In this document: positions 24,574 to 27,636 of the stretch, one piece after another
Layout of the letters: each line of letters opens with the position of its first letter
How positions within the stretch are numbered: the first letter of the stretch is position 1
Assembly (NCBI GenBank): GCA_002709185.1
Contig: PAQB01000045.1
Span: 1 to 27,636, forward strand
Length of the DNA stretch: 27,636 nucleotides
Origin: Flavobacteriaceae bacterium
GTDB taxonomy: Bacteria > Bacteroidota > Bacteroidia > Flavobacteriales > Flavobacteriaceae
Direction: 5' to 3'
Notes under the pieces: generated by a model
Database searches by the model: none
The model's input: the letters and a program-made list of their open reading frames with translations, nothing else
What the model was told of the DNA's origin: nothing
Made by a program: the position numbers and the translations under genes

Positions 24574-25863
24574 ATGACACAGAAAAAAAATCATTCACTA
24601 CGGTCAATATTTTTTGGATTTCTCTTATCCTCACTAGCACTTACATTTTCATATGGCCAAGAAGGAGATCCTGTAAAAGGAAAAGCACTCTTTAATGCCA
24701 ACTGTGCGGCCTGTCATCAGCTTGATAAAAAAATGACTGGACCTGCCTTGCGCTATGTGGAGACGCGCTTGAGCGAAGACGAAGGCTTGGATCGTAAATG
24801 GCTCAACGCTTGGATTCGCAACAGTGCCGCTCTGATTAAATCTGGTGATACCTACGCTAATAAAATTTATAATGAATACAATGGTGCTGCCATGACAGCA
24901 TTTCCTCAGTTTTCGGACGAGGATATTTCTAACATATTAGCCTACACAGCCCAAGACAAAGCAGCACCTCCTGCAGCTGCCGTTGCTGTAGCAACAACTC
25001 AAGCCCCAAGCGCTGATAGTGATTTTTCAAAAATAATTGTGCTAAGTGCTCTGGCCATCCTTTTCGGCTTGCTTGCCCTAGGTTTATTTTTGGTCAACAA
25101 GACTTTAAGACGTTTTGCAGTTGCCAATGAGGTAGAAATTAAGGAAGCGATCAAACGTCCTTCTTTGTGGAAAGCATTTGTGAAAAATCAATTCCTAATG
25201 CTTGTTACTGCAATTTTCTTTTTACTTTCTAGTGCCTATTTTGTTTACGGCTATTTATCCCAAGTGGGTGTAGACCAGGGCTATGAGCCCATCCAGCCCA
25301 TTCACTATTCACATAGAATACACGCTGGTGACAATGGCATCGATTGTAAGTATTGCCATTCTTCAGCAAGAGTCAGTAAGCATTCAGGTATACCATCTCT
25401 AAATGTTTGTATGAATTGTCACAAATCGATTTACGAGGTGGCGCCGTCTACTGCTACGGAAGAATACAGTAAGGAGTTTTACGATGCAGAGATTCAAAAA
25501 CTTTACAATGCCGTTGGCTGGGATGACGCCGAGCAAAAGTATACTGGTAAAACCAAACCGGTTAAGTGGATTCGAATTCACAACCTGCCTGATTTTGCAT
25601 ATTTTAATCACTCTCAGCACGTAACTGTTGCAGGGGTTGAATGTCAAACTTGTCATGGACCAGTAGAAGAAATGGAAATTATGTACCAACACTCTCCATT
25701 AACTATGGGCTGGTGTATCAATTGTCACAGAGAGACCAATGTTAAGGTAGAGGACAACGGGTATTATGAAAAAATTCACGAAGCACTTTCAAAAAAGTAT
25801 GGCGTTGATAAGCTAACAGCTGCTCAAATGGGTGGTTTAGAATGTGGTAAATGTCATTATTAA
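24574..25863 (+). CDS. actA: Multihaem cytochrome c subunit ActA of alternative complex III
   Basis: A 429-residue exported membrane-bound cytochrome of the quinol:cytochrome c/oxygen electron route (ACIII). Signal peptide at residues 1-29. An N-terminal class I cytochrome c domain has CAACH (44-48) and a likely distal Met in AMTAFP. Two membrane helices follow at about 150-175 and 205-225. A C-terminal multihaem domain has CKYCH (258-262), CMNCH (279-283), CQTCH (357-361), CINCH (381-385) and CGKCH (424-428), the last ending one residue before the C-terminus. That makes six CxxCH motifs: the expected pentahaem part plus one in the N-terminal domain. actB starts 15 bp downstream, so the two form an operon. 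Confidence 0.93.
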   Translation: MTQKKNHSLRSIFFGFLLSSLALTFSYGQEGDPVKGKALFNANCAACHQLDKKMTGPALRYVETRLSEDEGLDRKWLNAWIRNSAALIKSGDTYANKIYNEYNGAAMTAFPQFSDEDISNILAYTAQDKAAPPAAAVAVATTQAPSADSDFSKIIVLSALAILFGLLALGLFLVNKTLRRFAVANEVEIKEAIKRPSLWKAFVKNQFLMLVTAIFFLLSSAYFVYGYLSQVGVDQGYEPIQPIHYSHRIHAGDNGIDCKYCHSSARVSKHSGIPSLNVCMNCHKSIYEVAPSTATEEYSKEFYDAEIQKLYNAVGWDDAEQKYTGKTKPVKWIRIHNLPDFAYFNHSQHVTVAGVECQTCHGPVEEMEIMYQHSPLTMGWCINCHRETNVKVEDNGYYEKIHEALSKKYGVDKLTAAQMGGLECGKCHY

Positions 25864-25878
25864 AAACGAAACATATAT

Positions 25879-27636
25879 ATGTCGTCAAATAAAAAATATT
25901 GGAAGAATGTTGAGGAAATAAGTCCTGTACAATCTGCGACTTTGGCTTCTTTGAAGCATAAAGAGTTCGTTCAAGAAATTCCAGTAGATGAATTTTTAGG
26001 AGACAAGGATACTTTAGAATCCTCTGCAACCACACGTCGCGATTTTCTTAAATATGTTGGATTTAGTACAGCAGCAGCTTCCTTGGCAGCTTGCGAGGGC
26101 CCGGTCATAAAATCCATTCCTTATGTTGTACAGCCCGAAGAGATCATTCCTGGTGTTGCCAATTACTACGCCACTGCCATTGGGAATGGGTATGATTTTG
26201 CCAGCCTTCTGATTAAAACAAGAGAAGGCCGTCCCATAAAGGTTGAGTGCAATAGTTTGGCTGGTGAAAACGGAACTACCAATGCCAGAGTGCAAGCTTC
26301 CGTGTTGGACCTTTATGACAACCAGCGTCTTTCTGGGCCGCTTAAAGACAGAGAAAATATTTCATGGGAAGACTTCTATAAAGAACTCGGTGAAAACTTA
26401 GAAATGGTTCAATCTCAGAACAAAGCGATTGTCTTATTGACCCAAACCTATGCCAGCCCTAGCACGTCAAAATTAATTTCTGAGTTTAAAGCTAAATACA
26501 GCAATGTTTCTCACGTTGTATACGATGCCATTTCTGAATCTTTTGCGGCCGATGCTTATGAAGCAAGGTACGGAAGAAGAGGACTCGCAAATTACGACTT
26601 CTCAAAGGCCAAAACCATTGTATCTATTGGTGCAGATTTTCTCGGAGATTGGCAGGGGGGTGGCTTTGATTCTGCATACGCCAAAGGACGTGTTCCAAAA
26701 AACGGAACCATGTCTCGACACATTCAGTTTGAATCCAATATGTCTCTTTCTGGAGCCAACGCCGATAAACGGGTCCCTTTAAAACCCTCTCAACAAAAAT
26801 TAGCTTTGGTAAGACTTTATGGCAAATTAACGGGTTCTTCTGTAGGTGTAACTTTACCTCCTAAAATTGAAGCAGCTATTGACTCAGCAGCCAAGGAAAT
26901 TTCTAAAGCAGGCCCCAATGCTGTTGTATTGACTGGTATTCAAGACGAAAAAGCTCAAGGCTTGGTTATTGCCATCAACGAATTTATCAAGAGTAAGGCT
27001 TTCGATCCTAAGACAATTATTTTAACACGACAAGGAAATGACAAAGCGGTTTCAGCGCTTGTAAAAGACATGAATGCTGGTCGCGTTGGCGCCGTGATTA
27101 TGGCAGGTGTAAATCCAGTGTATACGCTCCCTAATGCTTCTGCATTTGTGGACGGACTCAGAAAAACTGCAGTGTCCGTGGCATTTACAATGAAAAATGA
27201 TGAAACCGCTGCTGAAACTCAATATGTTGGTGCTGCTCCGCATTACCTTGAATCTTGGGGAGACCTAGAAACCAAGTCTGGTTTCTATGCATTAATGCAA
27301 CCCACTATCCGCCCGCTATTTGACACCCAGCAATTTCAAGAAGCCCTGTTAGTACTTAACGGTTCTACGGTAAGTTATCACGACTATATAAAGTCATTTT
27401 GGACCGAAACTGTTCTAAAAGAAGGTGTTTGGAACCAAGCCCTTCATGACGGTGTTTACACAGGCACTCCTTTAGCCACCTTAGATACTGCCACCTCAAA
27501 AATTTCTAAGACCACTTTTAGTCCGGCCGCTGCTATTTCGACCTTGTCCTCTGTAAAATCTTCTGATTTTGAGCTCACTTTGTATCCTAAAACAGGAATG
27601 GGCGACGGTCAACAAGCCAATAATCCTTGGTTACAA
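25879..27636 (+). CDS. actB: TAT-variant-translocated molybdopterin-oxidoreductase-like subunit ActB of alternative complex III (3'-truncated by window edge)
   Basis: 586 codons are open from the ATG to the window end. The N-terminus (KKYWKNVEEI ... EFVQEIPVDEF) is typical of the 'TAT-variant-translocated molybdopterin oxidoreductase' family. A twin-arginine-like signal TRRDFLKYVGFSTAAA (Arg53-Arg54) ends in SLAAC, so Cys72 may be lipidated. The body resembles complex-iron-sulfur molybdoenzymes (GPVIKSIPYVVQPEEIIPG, GLANYDFSKAKTIVSIGADFLGDW). In ACIII this part has lost the molybdenum cofactor, and the downstream domain, outside the window, carries iron-sulfur clusters. It follows actA by 15 bp. 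Confidence 0.92.
   Translation, partial: MSSNKKYWKNVEEISPVQSATLASLKHKEFVQEIPVDEFLGDKDTLESSATTRRDFLKYVGFSTAAASLAACEGPVIKSIPYVVQPEEIIPGVANYYATAIGNGYDFASLLIKTREGRPIKVECNSLAGENGTTNARVQASVLDLYDNQRLSGPLKDRENISWEDFYKELGENLEMVQSQNKAIVLLTQTYASPSTSKLISEFKAKYSNVSHVVYDAISESFAADAYEARYGRRGLANYDFSKAKTIVSIGADFLGDWQGGGFDSAYAKGRVPKNGTMSRHIQFESNMSLSGANADKRVPLKPSQQKLALVRLYGKLTGSSVGVTLPPKIEAAIDSAAKEISKAGPNAVVLTGIQDEKAQGLVIAINEFIKSKAFDPKTIILTRQGNDKAVSALVKDMNAGRVGAVIMAGVNPVYTLPNASAFVDGLRKTAVSVAFTMKNDETAAETQYVGAAPHYLESWGDLETKSGFYALMQPTIRPLFDTQQFQEALLVLNGSTVSYHDYIKSFWTETVLKEGVWNQALHDGVYTGTPLATLDTATSKISKTTFSPAAAISTLSSVKSSDFELTLYPKTGMGDGQQANNPWLQ

Overview
The window reads as chromosomal core DNA from a flavobacterium (Bacteroidetes, Flavobacteriaceae-like). 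Supporting signs are AT-rich sequence, promoters of the TTTG-N19-21-TAnnTTTG type, secreted proteases with type IX secretion (T9SS) C-terminal tails, a rimP-nusA-infB operon followed by a SPOR protein and the alternative complex III (ACIII) genes, and a DUF2723 membrane protein. No phage, transposase, integrase or CRISPR array was seen.

Layout. 1-8430 (+): the 3' end of sucA (2-oxoglutarate dehydrogenase E1), two tandem secreted metzincin-type metalloproteases, then sucB (E2). sucA and sucB, normally adjacent, are separated by about 6.1 kb. A truncated, decaying copy of the sucB 5' end lies between the proteases (4230-4340). It is the end of an 870-bp direct repeat (3436-4305 and 6425-7294) that also covers the P-domain and T9SS tail of each protease and the sucB promoter. 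8427-12983 (-): polA and an FHS/FucP-type sugar transporter. 13169-14813 (+): a membrane-anchored metallophosphoesterase and a thioredoxin-fold protein without its cysteines. 14810-19053 (-): a large DUF2723 (GT-C-like) membrane protein, then a membrane protein/winged-helix regulator pair. 19184-19256 (+): tRNA-Gln(UUG) with a strong terminator. 19419-23860 (+): rimP, nusA, infB, preceded by a leader hairpin. 23892-24257 (-): SPOR-domain protein. 24574 to the end (+): actA (six haem motifs) and the start of actB of ACIII.

How the genes fit together. SucA and SucB belong to one TCA-cycle complex. RimP, NusA and IF2 link ribosome maturation, transcription elongation and translation initiation. 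ActA and ActB move electrons from quinol to the terminal oxidase. The proteases are probably exported degradative enzymes. Convergent neighbours overlap by 4 bp at sucB/polA and at the thioredoxin-like/DUF2723 pair, which indicates a compact genome.

The main novelty is the mosaic protease duplication inside the sucA-sucB locus. It carries a duplicated sucB promoter and a 36-codon sucB stub in front of the second protease, and the first protease has an altered zinc motif. Most of the rest is ordinary flavobacterial core genome.
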